Below, piece after piece: positions 25,701-31,670 of a DNA stretch of 64,000 nucleotides (positions are counted from its first letter, which is position 1; every line of letters begins with the position of its first letter). Where the stretch lies: NCBI GenBank assembly GCA_963680875.1, contig OY804590.1, positions 18,288,886 to 18,352,885 of the forward strand, in the 5' to 3' direction. A model generated the notes under the pieces. The model saw only the letters and a program-made list of their open reading frames with translations. It searched no databases and had not been told where the DNA came from. Made by a program: the position numbers and the translations under genes. Source of the DNA: Bathymodiolus brooksi (Eukaryota > Mollusca > Bivalvia > Mytilida > Modiolidae).

Positions 25701-28700
25701 TGATATCTTGTAAATTTTTCTTAAATCTACAATATCTGATATATGATTATACCTTCACTTTCCTCTTCTTCATCTGATTCATCTTTCTTTCTTTTAATTC
25801 CTTTACCATTCTGAGATTTTCCCTTTGCAATGACTTTAACATATTGACCTTTTCCTTTGGTGACAATTGCTTCTTTCTGTTTCTTTTCCTCTTTTTTCTG
25901 TCTAATTTTTTCTATTTTTTCTTCTTTCTTTACTATTCTCTTTTTCAATCTTTTCTTTTGCCTACTACTTAATTTCTTCTCCTTTTCTTCATCTTCATCT
26001 GAAAAAAGTCATTATATAAGAGTGTGTTAACACTGGTGTAGCCAGGCACTAAATGAAGTGGATACTTAAGAGATAAATTCGGTCGGGGGGTCTAGGTCCT
26101 AAATTGATATCGAGCATTTTAAAACCTCATTCCGTTAGTTGGATATACATTTACCTATATGCAATCGTTGCAAGGATCTGAATATAGTTGACCAGAATCC
26201 CATGGCAACTAAAATTTAGCCTCCCCTACTGAATATCCAATGGTGGTAACACAGCTGAGGAGTATGATATCTGATATTCCTACTGTCGACTAATGCTATC
26301 CTGAAGTGCTGTTAACATACATTACACAACAATATGCATTCAAAATGTAGGAATTGTGAAATTTTTTAATTAAAATAAATTCATATACAAAAATGTAGTT
26401 AGATAGTATACATTCTCAACACATGGTTTTATCCCTTTAATGTTTCTTTTATTTGTACATATAATCCGATTGTTTTACAGACCAGTATCTTTTATTTCTT
26501 AGGGTCTTGTAGTTGTTTAATATATAAAATTTGTTCATGCTACGATATAGCTGAAAGGCCAAAAAAAAAATATATGTGTGTTTACTGTCACATGTCAAAA
26601 AAATCTAGGGTCGGTCGGTCGGCATAATTTTTTTTTAATTTTTTTTTATAACTATCGCCGAGTATCGGCAAAACCGGAAATAGTCGTGCCCGGTTACGGA
26701 ATCCGATATTTCATTTTCGAAATTTCCGGTAAGCCGTCATTTGTTTTATGACGAGTTACACAGTTTTTCTACCTTCTTTGCTCTCAATTTCGACAAAAAG
26801 CTAGCGGTTGAATAAATAAAACATTGCTGCTGATTAAACAACAAAAATGGTTATCCGAATTCTGTGTAAAAATTGATAGGGTCGTTAGCAAAAATTAGGG
26901 TGGAATAATTGCCGATAAAAAAAAGTTAGGGTCGGCGGCTGAAAAATAGGGTGGGTCGGGTGACCGTAAACTCACATTTTTTTTTTGCCAAATACTGCTA
27001 AAGTTGACGTTAAACACCAATCAATCATAATCATAATCCAAAATGTAGTGTTTATCTATAACAGAAACCAGTATAAAAAATGATTAAGTAAACTGGTTAC
27101 AAACTATAATTACATTTTCACTGTATATCATAGGAACCAGTTGTTCCACATGTAATTAAGTGTGAACGTACAGAAAAGGACTGACTCTGAGTATAATTAA
27201 GCAGAGCTCCAGATAAGAATCGATATATTGGGTATTTTACCCTTTCAATTTTAAACGAATTGGGCGATTTAATTTTTTTAGAAAATAATTTTTTTTCACC
27301 GACTAATTTAGGTTTCAATTGGATTTTTTACCCATAATTGCCTGAACGTATTGGGTTAAAATAACAAATTTAAAATAATATGTGCTGTATAGTCTAATAA
27401 ATAGTGCTTAAGCTATAATTAAAAGTATTGCTGTGCTTGTGTTATGACAAGTATCATAATTCATTTGATACATGTATATGTCAGTCAGAAAAATATGCAT
27501 GCTCTTTCATTACCCTCATAGTGTTATCCTTTGTGTTGTTTTTGCTCAATTGATTGCTAATTTTGAGTTAGTTAGCTGATCAGTTTTCATTATCTTCTTA
27601 TTTGAAAACTAGAGGTTACCAAGAGCCTGAATTGCTTAACCCGCTTTTGTTTCCCACTCACAGTTGCAATATTTGTGCTGGACTCAATGGCAACATCATG
27701 TCAAGTTTTTATTGAAACTTCAGATGTTTTAAATGCATTTCTCAGTAGATAAAGAGTCATCATTATTGTTACTGTCAACATCTCGGGTTACATTGCAGGG
27801 TTCGAAATTTAACTATTGTCCGCGGCTAGCAAAGAGACCGTCCCACTAACGATTCCTCTTTTATTGTTGCCCGTCGGACTAGTAAAATCATCACTTCATC
27901 GTTTGTAGGAGCTGTCAAAAATACGCTTGAAATAGCACGTAAATACTCTTTCATTAAAGCGTCTTCGTGACCAGTCACTTAAACGCTTTAGATCACGAAC
28001 TTTTCACAAGTTACATCAAACGTTATACCGATAATGATGCTTCATAAATAATAAAATAATATACGGAATCCGACAATGTGGCGATTTATGGAAGGGGTTC
28101 AAATCCCAATAAAAAAATGAAGGTTGACGTTGACAAACATCAACGTGAAGGTGAATACGATAGGGGGGTCAGAACCTTTCAAAATTCATGGAAAACGGGA
28201 CGGCCATTGTTGATTTTCAACAAGCCCAAAAACGTTATGACATGCAGTTTCTGCACCGATCTGGCAGCCGCCAGAAATGAGAACAATTCTAGTGCTTTTG
28301 TTGCAGGGTGTGATAATTTCAGGATTGAAACTTTGAGGACAATGAATAAAATTAATAAAATCTTATGTTATTTCCACTAAAAATCCATCTCAGTCCCATC
28401 AGCTAAAGAAGGACGAGGTTGTGCGGATTTTATTTTTCAATTTATAGTTGTACACATGAAAATAAAATATTATGAAAATGGTCAGTTAGTTCACACAAAA
28501 TTAAATAGGTTGGAGAAAATTCTGAAAATAAAAAAAAGATTGGTTGGTGGGGATGAGAATTTACAAATAATATGGTGGCCTTTGCCCGATAAAGTTACAG
28601 TCGTTGAGGGTAATTCCGTGCACCGTCCAATTCTACACAGAATTACCCCTCAGCATTGTAACCCTTAATAGTCTTAAATGTTCCCAATTTTTTTCAAGAT

Positions 28701-31085
28701 ATTAATCTTTTTTTTAGGCAATGTTTACTACCCAGAAAGCACTCAGAATGCTGGATTTTACATTTAATTTATTTTTTTTGAGGAGGGGGGGGCATGCCCC
28801 CAGACCCTCTTTAGCAATGTGCACGGCTCTATGACGTGCGCCCGGGCTAGTAAGAGGCAAAAGTATCAAATTGCATTTGTCATGCATCACAAGAAGTTAC
28901 CGAATTCAATAACTTCCCATTTCCTACATTACCGAATTCGTTAATGCTATAATGGTGAACCAGGGGTTTCAAAGTTTTTTATAATAGGAGGTACTTCTTA
29001 AATTTTAGGAGGTACCTAAAAAATTAGGCTGAGGGCCGTAAGGGGTCCAGGGGGCGGAAGCTCCTGAAATCTAGCATTTTGTGAACCAAAAAATGTACTT
29101 CAGAGACTGCAAAACATTAAGTGTTTTTGAAAGAAAAATCCCATTAACTTTAGAGTTCAGATTTCACCAAGAGTGAAGACCATGCATAATGCCTGGATTT
29201 CCCCCCAATTTTTTAATTGAATATTTCAGTTTACAGACTTCAGCCAAGATTATTCATAGATAGTCCGCCATATCTTAAAAAAAAACCAAAAAGACCATAA
29301 AGAGCTACGGTTCCGCAGCTAGGCTTGACCAAGCCATTGTTATCAAAGCTTAAGCTTCTCAAAATTCTTTTGTTGGCTTTGTCCTTTTCTTTTCCGCAAT
29401 ACCTTGGCTTGTGTGGTTTTTTTTACTTTATTACCAGTAATTAAACTCATCAAAGACCATTGGCATGGATCAAGACATATAAGTGTCATAATTAAGGGAC
29501 CGACCATTTAACTTGCAGGGGGGGGGGGGGGGGTTATGGTTTTTTGTTTCGTTCAGAAATTTTTTTTCGGACAACACAAGAGTTAGAATATTATTTTTTT
29601 CCAGAATTCAACATTAGGTTATATGACAAAAACTTTGAATCAGATTATTTTTTTCCCCCTCCACCAAAATCAGAATATTTTTTTCAGCAACATTGGGAAT
29701 CAGAATATTTTTTTTTAGAAAAAAAACATAACCCCATCCCTTCAAGTTAAATGGTCGTTCCCTAATGAAACATATAAATTTACTTTGCAATCATCAATCT
29801 TTAATCAAATATATAATTTTAATAGTTCAATACAAATATAATTAAACAAAAACAATATATATTGTTACTTTCACGACTTATCAAGTTATGTGCAAAAAAA
29901 ATGTTCGAACAAAAACGATTCGTGGGAAGACATTTATTTACATTTGAATCACAAAAGTTAAATTATTTTGGAAAAAAAGTGGGCCCGGCGTTTTGACATT
30001 ACAATGCAATTCATATTTGAGCCATGTCCAGTCCTTTTTCAAGATTTCTAGTAATTTTCTATCCCTTATCTCCTCGTACCCCCTTTTAAAAATGTTTTTC
30101 AGCACACTTTCATTTCTGTGAACAACCGTGGTAGGCCCCCGTCAAAATATGTAAATAAATTAGCCATAGGTTTTTATTTTTTTATACCAGAAGCTAAACA
30201 ATATGGACGAAGTTAAGCAACAAGACAGTATGCCCCAAAATGATTCGACCCTGGGTTTTAAATGGATAAAAAAAATATTGTGTAGTCATATATTCATAAT
30301 ACTTAATGATCATACTTACATTACTGAAGATTACACTTAATTGTGTTTGAACATAATTTGTAATCGGTCATTTTTTATTTTGAAATGATGTCAGCTTTGT
30401 TCCGGTCCGAGTTTTACACAAGGATGAAAAGATATTGGGGCGAAAACATATCTATTTATCGCACGCACAAACTGCTATTTACGATTCTAAGGTAAAGTTA
30501 TTTTTAAAACAGGGAATATCCCGTCAATTTGGTCGTGACGCAGTTGTTCGATTTGAATGCGAGAATTCAGCAATTGACGTGATCATTAATTTTTTATGAA
30601 AAATATTCCACAAGCCCATCGTACTTGTGGTTTTGACCACCGCTAATTTTGGGGGGTTCAGTAATTTCTGCCGGTACTATACACGATCTCAGACGGGTAA
30701 AAGTACCGGGTACTGGCCCACGTTGAAACCCCTGGTGAACAATCATGAATTATTCAACATAATTTCATAAATCATTAAATGGCCATGATCATTAATTGTC
30801 ATTATGTTTTGGCAATTTTTCATGCTATTGGGACAACCAGCTAAATACAATGTCTTATAATATTGTTACTTTAAACACAGTTCTCTTTCATAGTTAACGA
30901 ATTCGGTAACGGTTTCCAAATTCGTTAACGTTACCAAATTCGGAGATTTCCAGAACTGACTTGTAAACAATTTGCATACCATCTTTTAGCATTCGCTTTG
31001 AAAATTCTGGTGGTTTCTGGTATTTTGACTTTCTGCCGGGTCCCTTTTTAGGTTTGTCGGAAGACAAATCTCTTTTTCTCCCCAT
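1692..31085 (-). CDS. NOP2: NOP2/NSUN1 rRNA cytosine-5 methyltransferase gene, 14 exons, 3' end outside window
   Basis: The join of 14 exons encodes about 568 residues. Order: basic N-terminus (MGRKRDL, KKGPGRK), lysine-rich and acidic low-complexity region (exons 2-4), then the NOL1/NOP2/Sun core. Motifs seen: [30 protein letters not shown], the SAM-binding loop [24 protein letters not shown] with the motif IV cysteine, and [10 protein letters not shown] with the motif VI (catalytic) cysteine. Family knowledge: NOP2 methylates a cytosine of large-subunit rRNA in the nucleolus and is needed for 60S ribosome assembly. All introns have GT/AG ends and all phases match. The conserved C-terminal block after motif VI (human RRFYPHTHNMDGFF-like) is absent, so the gene runs off the left edge. 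Odd points: introns packed with mobile DNA, and a partly triplicated exon 11. Confidence 0.95.
1866..2125 (-). mobile_element. tRNA-derived SINE, family A
   Basis: Read on the minus strand: tRNA-like head (tggtagttgg A-box-like, gttcgaacccca B-box-like), body with tttctcctggtattccggtt, and tail ctgaaatattgttgaaagtg + gtgttaaacacca. The same family recurs at least ten times in the window. In NOP2 intron 13. Confidence 0.85.
2285..2400. repeat. dispersed repeat (cctggcttgggacaggcac)
   Basis: A short stretch that recurs in reverse around 15685-15720 (gtgcctgtcccaagccagt). Part of an unidentified dispersed element. Confidence 0.5.
2436..2558 (-). CDS. NOP2: NOP2 exon 13 (motif VI, catalytic Cys)
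   Basis: 123 nt, acceptor ttttgcag, donor TTTTG|GTAATA. Encodes [20 protein letters not shown], then [12 protein letters not shown] with the TC catalytic cysteine. Confidence 0.94.
2600..2860 (-). mobile_element. SINE family A copy
   Basis: Plus strand begins ttatggtgcttaatgccact and ends with the reversed B-box tgggatttgaactcacaac and ccaactaccatacgatcacg. In NOP2 intron 12. Confidence 0.85.
3047..3303 (-). mobile_element. partial copy of the GGCC-A(n) MITE family
   Basis: Reverse complement matches the left half of the element at 26557-26989, sharing the terminus ggccaaaaaaaaaa, gtcacatgtcaaaaaaatct and agggtcggtc. The match is lost at about 3047. Confidence 0.7.
3371..4596. mobile_element. 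TIR element with ACCGTATTTTA termini
   Basis: Left accgtattttacggactata and right tcgtccataaaatacggt are inverted repeats of about 27 bp with few mismatches. Flanks allow a TA duplication (TA|CCG...CGG|TA). The interior is AT-rich without a coding region I recognise. Confidence 0.65.
5190..5756. mobile_element. 567-bp MITE with TTAA target duplication
   Basis: TTAA at 5186-5189 and 5757-5760 flank inverted termini aggggcattatctgacaaaa / attttgg...agctaatgcccct. A TTAA target points to Kolobok or piggyBac. An internal 86-codon open frame (5245-5505) looks accidental. Confidence 0.75.
5945..6215 (-). mobile_element. SINE family A copy
   Basis: Full-length by comparison with the other copies; reversed head at the right end (ccaactactatacgatcacg). 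In NOP2 intron 12, next to exon 12. Confidence 0.82.
6273..6362 (-). CDS. NOP2: NOP2 exon 12 (motif IV)
   Basis: 90 nt, acceptor attacag, donor AAG|GTAGCT. Encodes [20 protein letters not shown] then [18 protein letters not shown] contains the motif IV cysteine that releases the enzyme-RNA intermediate. Confidence 0.94.
6418..6665 (-). mobile_element. SINE family A copy
   Basis: Begins gtttatggtgtttaatgcca; degenerate reversed B-box gagttcaaacttacaac near 6590. In intron 11. Confidence 0.82.
6680..7010. repeat. dispersed repeat, paralog of 1242-1640
   Basis: Same segment order as 1393-1640 but with a single copy of the 37-bp unit that is fourfold there. Confidence 0.7.
7030..7230 (-). mobile_element. 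SINE family B fragment
   Basis: Contains tttttatagtgctagatcac and cactcggacacattatcc, matching in reverse the body of the plus-strand copy at 52763-53065. Confidence 0.65.
7274..8073. mobile_element. 800-bp hAT-like element, 5-bp duplication CACAA
   Basis: Inverted termini cagagctgtcgaaaat (7274) and atttcgacagctctg (8073). CACAA is present directly on both sides (7269-7273, 8074-8078). Subterminal 'ggtccga/tcagacct' motifs. No transposase seen. It lies 50 bp from the duplicated exon 11 segments. Confidence 0.75.
8125..8302 (-). pseudogene. two extra tandem copies of the NOP2 exon 11 3' half plus splice donor
   Basis: The last ~70 coding bases of exon 11, its GTAAGT donor and ~15 intron bases recur at 89-bp spacing (about 8214-8302 and 8125-8213), nearly identical to the exon. 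Both copies keep CCTACA|GTAAGT, so the pre-mRNA has three candidate donors in a row. 89 is not a multiple of three and no good acceptor precedes each copy, so I treat them as unused partial exon duplicates. Confidence 0.85.
8303..8442 (-). CDS. NOP2: NOP2 exon 11
   Basis: 140 nt, acceptor ttttcag|CT, donor ACA|GTAAGT. Encodes [20 protein letters not shown], then [25 protein letters not shown] is the motif II ribose-binding acid region. The 3' part and donor are duplicated twice just downstream (8125-8302). Confidence 0.94.
8690..8850. repeat. dispersed copy of the RT-element terminal repeat
   Basis: ttgaagataccaaa, aaggacagacaataac and cactaaagattgagaat match the repeat unit at 32629-32850 and 56891-57490. 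Confidence 0.55.
9272..9412 (-). CDS. NOP2: NOP2 exon 10 (SAM motif I)
   Basis: 141 nt, acceptor ttttcag|GA, donor ATTG|GTAAGT. Encodes [20 protein letters not shown], then [27 protein letters not shown] is the glycine-rich S-adenosylmethionine-binding loop. Confidence 0.95.
9440..10480 (-). mobile_element. SINE family B copy interrupted by a hAT element
   Basis: Plus strand: gagtgagtgagtgagtgatt tail, ttgtttaacaccacatgagc, ttatagtgctagctcactga, gacacattatcctgattcca. This is the reverse of the 52763 copy. The part after 9718 resumes at 10400 beyond the inserted element; the exact right end is uncertain. Confidence 0.6.
9719..10391. mobile_element. 673-bp hAT-like insertion with 8-bp TSD TATGTGAT
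   Basis: TATGTGAT at 9711-9718 and at 10392-10399. Interior near both ends has gatcgat/atcgatc motifs (gatcagatgatcgattct; cagatgatcgatcatcagtc). Ends acttgtggtgcac and cccatcac are poor inverted repeats. The 8-bp duplication fits hAT. Confidence 0.65.
10586..10645 (-). mobile_element. SINE tail fragment
   Basis: gattgattgatagttactta acgtcaagtgagcagtattt: reversed (TCAA)n tail plus the ctgaaatattgct-type 3' block. Confidence 0.5.
10830..11007 (-). CDS. NOP2: NOP2 exon 9
   Basis: 178 nt, acceptor tctgttcag, donor CTAG|GTTAGT. Encodes [20 protein letters not shown] then [20 protein letters not shown] and [17 protein letters not shown], almost unchanged from animals to yeast: RNA-binding and start of the methyltransferase domain. 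Confidence 0.95.
11008..11623. other. NOP2 intron 8, no feature recognised
   Basis: AT-rich intron sequence with two copies of aaggggagataattca(g/a) about 43 bp apart (near 11567 and 11607). Nothing else found. Confidence 0.6.
11624..11726 (-). CDS. NOP2: NOP2 exon 8
   Basis: 103 nt, acceptor ttattgtag, donor GAG|GTACTG. Encodes [20 protein letters not shown] then [14 protein letters not shown]. The YYSYN.FL..KLM.LFP block is diagnostic for NOP2. Confidence 0.92.
12363..12432 (-). mobile_element. SINE tail fragment
   Basis: gattgattgatggttgctta acaccatctccagcaatatt. Remaining intron 7 sequence (11730-12800) shows nothing else. Confidence 0.5.
12800..13740. repeat. 76-bp tandem repeat with dimeric higher-order pattern
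   Basis: About 12 monomers built on aatttagtactattttattatct + ctgaaatctggcctaataag. Type A (cagtgcatc, agagaagtgacctc, ggggggaaca) alternates with type B (tgtgcttc, agatgagtggcc, ggggggggcaca), giving a ~152-bp dimer. G-run lengths differ between copies. In NOP2 intron 7, ending 120 bp from exon 7. Confidence 0.9.
13859..13937 (-). CDS. NOP2: NOP2 exon 7
   Basis: 79 nt, acceptor tgcctccag|AT, donor GGAAG|GTTAGA. Encodes [20 protein letters not shown] then RRQEG, the IKE..VL.DFK.RR.EGRSR region of NOP2. Confidence 0.88.
13938..14888. other. NOP2 intron 6 left part, nothing recognised
   Basis: AT-rich sequence without coding, repeat or terminal-repeat signals that I can support. Confidence 0.5.
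14889..15066. mobile_element. 178-bp mariner-type MITE (TA target)
   Basis: TA|cagtcaaatctgccttaaag ... ccctttatatactggtttgactg|TA. Same terminus (cagtcaaacctgtctta) as the elements at 46627 and 50960. Confidence 0.75.
15100..15431. other. intron segment with inverted short repeats
   Basis: aaggaatat...aacctggttt (15292) faces aaccaggttatatcg...aatattcctt (15372-15419): about 12-20 bp of inverted match, probably remnants of a small TIR element. No gene. Confidence 0.4.
15432..15535 (-). CDS. NOP2: NOP2 exon 6
   Basis: 104 nt, acceptor ctttcag, donor GTCA|GTAGAA. Encodes [20 protein letters not shown] and then [14 protein letters not shown], matching the LPSGQE(I/V)E block of NOP2. Confidence 0.88.
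15536..16253. other. NOP2 intron 5, nothing certain
   Basis: AT-rich. Contains gtgcctgtcccaagccagtt (15693-15712), the reverse of the dispersed repeat near 2300. The 69-codon open frame near 15724 has no recognisable content. Confidence 0.5.
16254..16309 (-). CDS. NOP2: NOP2 exon 5
   Basis: 56 nt, acceptor tatctag, donor ACAA|GTAAGT. Encodes [18 protein letters not shown]: the [12 protein letters not shown] block seen in NOP2 orthologs upstream of the methyltransferase core. Phase 0 in, 2 out. Confidence 0.88.
16413..17132. repeat. 48-bp minisatellite, 15 copies
   Basis: Unit agtcaatctagatgtcagag + ttaaatattgaagaaccata + atgtcaag, almost perfect. 48 is a multiple of three, so the minus strand reads as a 16-residue repeat ([16 protein letters not shown]) over 240 codons. 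It sits in NOP2 intron 4, 100 bp from exon 5; I see no sign that it is coding. Confidence 0.95.
17300..17465. repeat. short tandem repeat, tcccctcttataatgcccct type
   Basis: Three imperfect units of about 53 bp (cccctcttataatgcccctc, ccacaaacagtagt). Left edge ttacagtactta resembles the end at 13771 (ggtactgta) in reverse. Confidence 0.6.
17517..17819. repeat. 33-bp minisatellite, left part
   Basis: Units of gtttggtttagacaggattc + ctgtttattcagg with variants (tttatacaggattc). The array resumes unchanged at 22898 after a 5.1 kb insertion. Confidence 0.92.
19011..20545 (+). mobile_element. hAT-like element, copy 1 (1535 bp, 6-bp TSD CATATG)
   Basis: Termini caggggtttcaaagt and actttgaaacccctg, flanked by CATATG at 19005-19010 and 20546-20551. 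Nearly the whole length matches copy 2 (28961-30734) in reverse. It includes a poly-G run at 20281-20304 and a 92-codon open frame (19658-19936) with [19 protein letters not shown]. That frame is interrupted in copy 2 and is unlikely to be coding. Confidence 0.88.
20552..21202. other. interior of the 5.1 kb insertion, nothing recognised
   Basis: AT-rich, non-coding in all frames beyond short chance frames. Confidence 0.5.
21203..21400 (-). mobile_element. SINE family A copy
   Basis: gggttatggtgtttaatgcc to gagcgggattcgaacgacat; tRNA head incomplete. Nested in the 5.1 kb insertion. Confidence 0.78.
22898..23413. repeat. 33-bp minisatellite, right part
   Basis: Same unit as 17517-17819, plus a variant with tttcactgtattcagggttt. 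Ends 26 bp before NOP2 exon 4. Confidence 0.92.
23439..23549 (-). CDS. NOP2: NOP2 exon 4 (poly-acidic)
   Basis: 111 nt (37 codons), acceptor ctttag, donor GAT|GTAAGA. Encodes [17 protein letters not shown] and runs of aspartate. The coding strand is a GAT/GAC trinucleotide-rich tract, so its length may vary between alleles. Confidence 0.85.
23900..24056. repeat. 157-bp near-perfect palindrome
   Basis: Left arm gaaataaatcatggaagcca...gatattagta faces right arm tactaatatc...tggcttccatgatttatttc: about 62-bp arms around a short centre (ccctcgcctctggctcggga) that is itself partly inverted. Likely a fold-back MITE in intron 3. Confidence 0.85.
24508..25035. mobile_element. 528-bp Mutator-like non-autonomous element carrying a helicase gene fragment
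   Basis: Terminal inverted repeats of 74 bp with two mismatches (24508-24581 and 24962-25035, starting catcttcgctagccaagggt). 9-bp duplication ATGTAGTAG at 24499-24507 and 25036-25044. Long TIRs plus a 9-bp TSD are the Mutator hallmark. The interior has a decayed coding start (ATGGCAGCGCCC at 24691) and a Walker A motif TKTGSGKS (24807-24830). Confidence 0.82.
24691..24870 (+). pseudogene. RecQ/DEAD-like helicase N-terminal fragment inside the MULE
   Basis: Reading MAAPSE, stop, then [17 protein letters not shown], then after a one-base shift [20 protein letters not shown] and [14 protein letters not shown](I)[11 protein letters not shown] is the motif I context of superfamily 2 helicases close to RecQ, with an upstream conserved Q (NQ). 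One in-frame stop and one frameshift make it non-functional. Assignment to RecQ rather than another SF2 family is inference. Confidence 0.65.
25201..25331 (-). CDS. NOP2: NOP2 exon 3
   Basis: 131 nt, acceptor ttttccag|AT, donor GAT|GTGAGT. Encodes an acidic serine-rich stretch ([13 protein letters not shown]...) and [11 protein letters not shown]. Phase 1 in, phase 0 out. Confidence 0.85.
25520..25650. repeat. dispersed RT-element terminal repeat, reverse orientation
   Basis: gtgccactagtggagcaaga gcacctgagttcacc matches in reverse the stretch next to the RT element at 32780-32840. In NOP2 intron 2. Confidence 0.65.
25753..25998 (-). CDS. NOP2: NOP2 exon 2
   Basis: 246 nt. Acceptor ttttttcag|AT completes a GAT codon with exon 1; donor GAAG|GTATAA. 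Encodes acidic then strongly basic sequence ([18 protein letters not shown], coiled-coil-like [18 protein letters not shown]), then an acidic [11 protein letters not shown] end. Charged low-complexity segments like this are normal in the NOP2 N-terminal extension. Confidence 0.85.
26000..26540. other. NOP2 intron 1 start, nothing recognised
   Basis: AT-rich intron sequence following the exon 2 acceptor; no supported feature. Confidence 0.5.
26540..27035 (+). mobile_element. SINE 3' end interrupted by a MITE
   Basis: tacgatatagctgaaa | MITE | aaatactgctaaagttgacg ttaaacaccaatcaatcata. Joining the flanks restores the usual gctgaaatactgctaaagt tail. Confidence 0.75.
26557..26989. mobile_element. 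433-bp MITE, termini GGCC-A(n), 3-bp duplication AAA
   Basis: Ends ggccaaaaaaaaaatatatg...gtttac and gtaaactcacattttttttttgcc are inverted. AAA flanks both sides (26554-26556, 26990-26992). Internal gggtcggtcggtcgg near both ends. A 3-bp target suggests PIF/Harbinger, though AAA is not the typical TWA. Confidence 0.7.
27036..27795. other. NOP2 intron 1, nothing recognised
   Basis: AT-rich; no terminal repeats or coding signals. Confidence 0.5.
27796..28860 (+). mobile_element. hAT-like fragment with TTF-type zinc finger
   Basis: Left end cagggttcgaaatttaac is a hAT-style terminus; right end not found (gggctagtaagagg near 28850 resembles subterminal sequence). It contains the open frame 28078-28380. 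Inserted on the strand opposite NOP2, in intron 1. Confidence 0.55.
28078..28380 (+). pseudogene. hAT transposase N-terminal (TTF-type zinc finger) fragment
   Basis: About 100 codons. W-x-GRPLLIF...[12 protein letters not shown]...[16 protein letters not shown] follows the pattern W...RPWL.F......M.C..C......AF..G..NFR...L of TTF-type zinc fingers in hAT transposases (ZNF862/KIAA1586-like). The catalytic RNase H core is missing, so it is a remnant. Family call is from memory of the pattern. Confidence 0.6.
28961..30734 (-). mobile_element. hAT-like element, copy 2 (1774 bp, 6-bp TSD GTGAAC)
   Basis: Reverse-complement copy of 19011-20545: caggggtttcaaag at 28961, gttgaaacccctg ending at 30734, GTGAAC at 28955-28960 and 30735-30740. 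Both copies give 6-bp duplications, so the length is a property of the family. Carries a nested 267-bp MITE that copy 1 lacks. Confidence 0.88.
29496..29762. mobile_element. PIF/Harbinger-type MITE (267 bp, TSD TAA)
   Basis: gggaccgaccatttaacttg ... caagttaaatggtcgttccc, 20-bp TIR with one mismatch, TAA at 29493-29495 and 29763-29765. Copy 1 of the host element has the empty site cataattaatgaaac. TWA target and GGG ends fit PIF/Harbinger. The interior is a degenerate repeat of tcagaatatttttttc. Confidence 0.88.
30980..31085 (-). CDS. NOP2: NOP2 exon 1 (start codon)
   Basis: ATG at 31085-31083, followed by [20 protein letters not shown], the conserved NOP2 N-terminus. Coding length 106 nt, donor G|GTATGC, phase 1. 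An upstream in-frame ATG-like start exists at 31130 but adds residues with no family counterpart. The 5' UTR and transcription start were not resolved. Confidence 0.85.
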
Positions 31086-31280
31086 AATATATGTTATAAT
31101 AATATGTTGACTGAAAATATTTCTCCCCACGTGTGTTTTCTTTCCAATAACTTCCGGTTTGAAATTCTAAACCACAAAACATTTCCGATTTAATTAATCC
31201 GCATCTGACTTTCACTCGTATTTTTAAAAATATCCATTTCAATATCTGCAGGAGAGGCGTAGAAACCCTGGACAAGTGGG

Positions 31281-31326
31281 AATATGCCCCCACCCCCAAT
31301 TTTAAAAAGGGTGGTGGGGGCATATA
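31281..31326. promoter_or_regulatory. GC-rich hairpin about 200 bp upstream of NOP2 ATG
   Basis: tatgcccccaccccc (31283-31297) faces gggtggtgggggcata (31309-31324) around an AT-rich loop. May be an extruding hairpin in the 5' flank or the core of a small MITE. Role unknown. Confidence 0.45.
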
Positions 31327-31544
31327 GTTTTCTCCCATTTTTCTGAAAAAGATTCATAAAAAGTTAAATTGGTATAAATAACAATCTTTGAACAGTTTTT
31401 TTTCTCTGTTGCCTGAAATATGAATCTTTCTCAAACTGTGAGCAATAATATTATAGGAATATATGTTATTTTGAGGGAATTTATACAAAGAAGAATTTGA
31501 CATTTCACCTGCAAACTGAAAAAGATATAAAATTTGGGCATGTT

Positions 31545-31670
31545 GTAAAACTTGGAGTGGAGTCTGGGGTCTTTTTTGGAGTGGAGTTTGGAGTCATTTT
31601 TGGAGTCGATTTTGGAGTCATTTTTGGAGTTGATTTTGGAGTCCTTTTTGGAGTCGATTTTATATTCAAT
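31545..31670. repeat. 18-bp imperfect tandem repeat (ttttggagtc)
   Basis: ggagtcatttttggagtcga-type units, about seven, in the 5' flank of NOP2. Open in several frames on both strands, which I judge accidental. Confidence 0.75.

Noticed and set aside
28456..28668. 70-codon frame after the zinc-finger fragment
   Set aside because: Could be another transposase piece, but I recognise no motif; kept only as part of the element.
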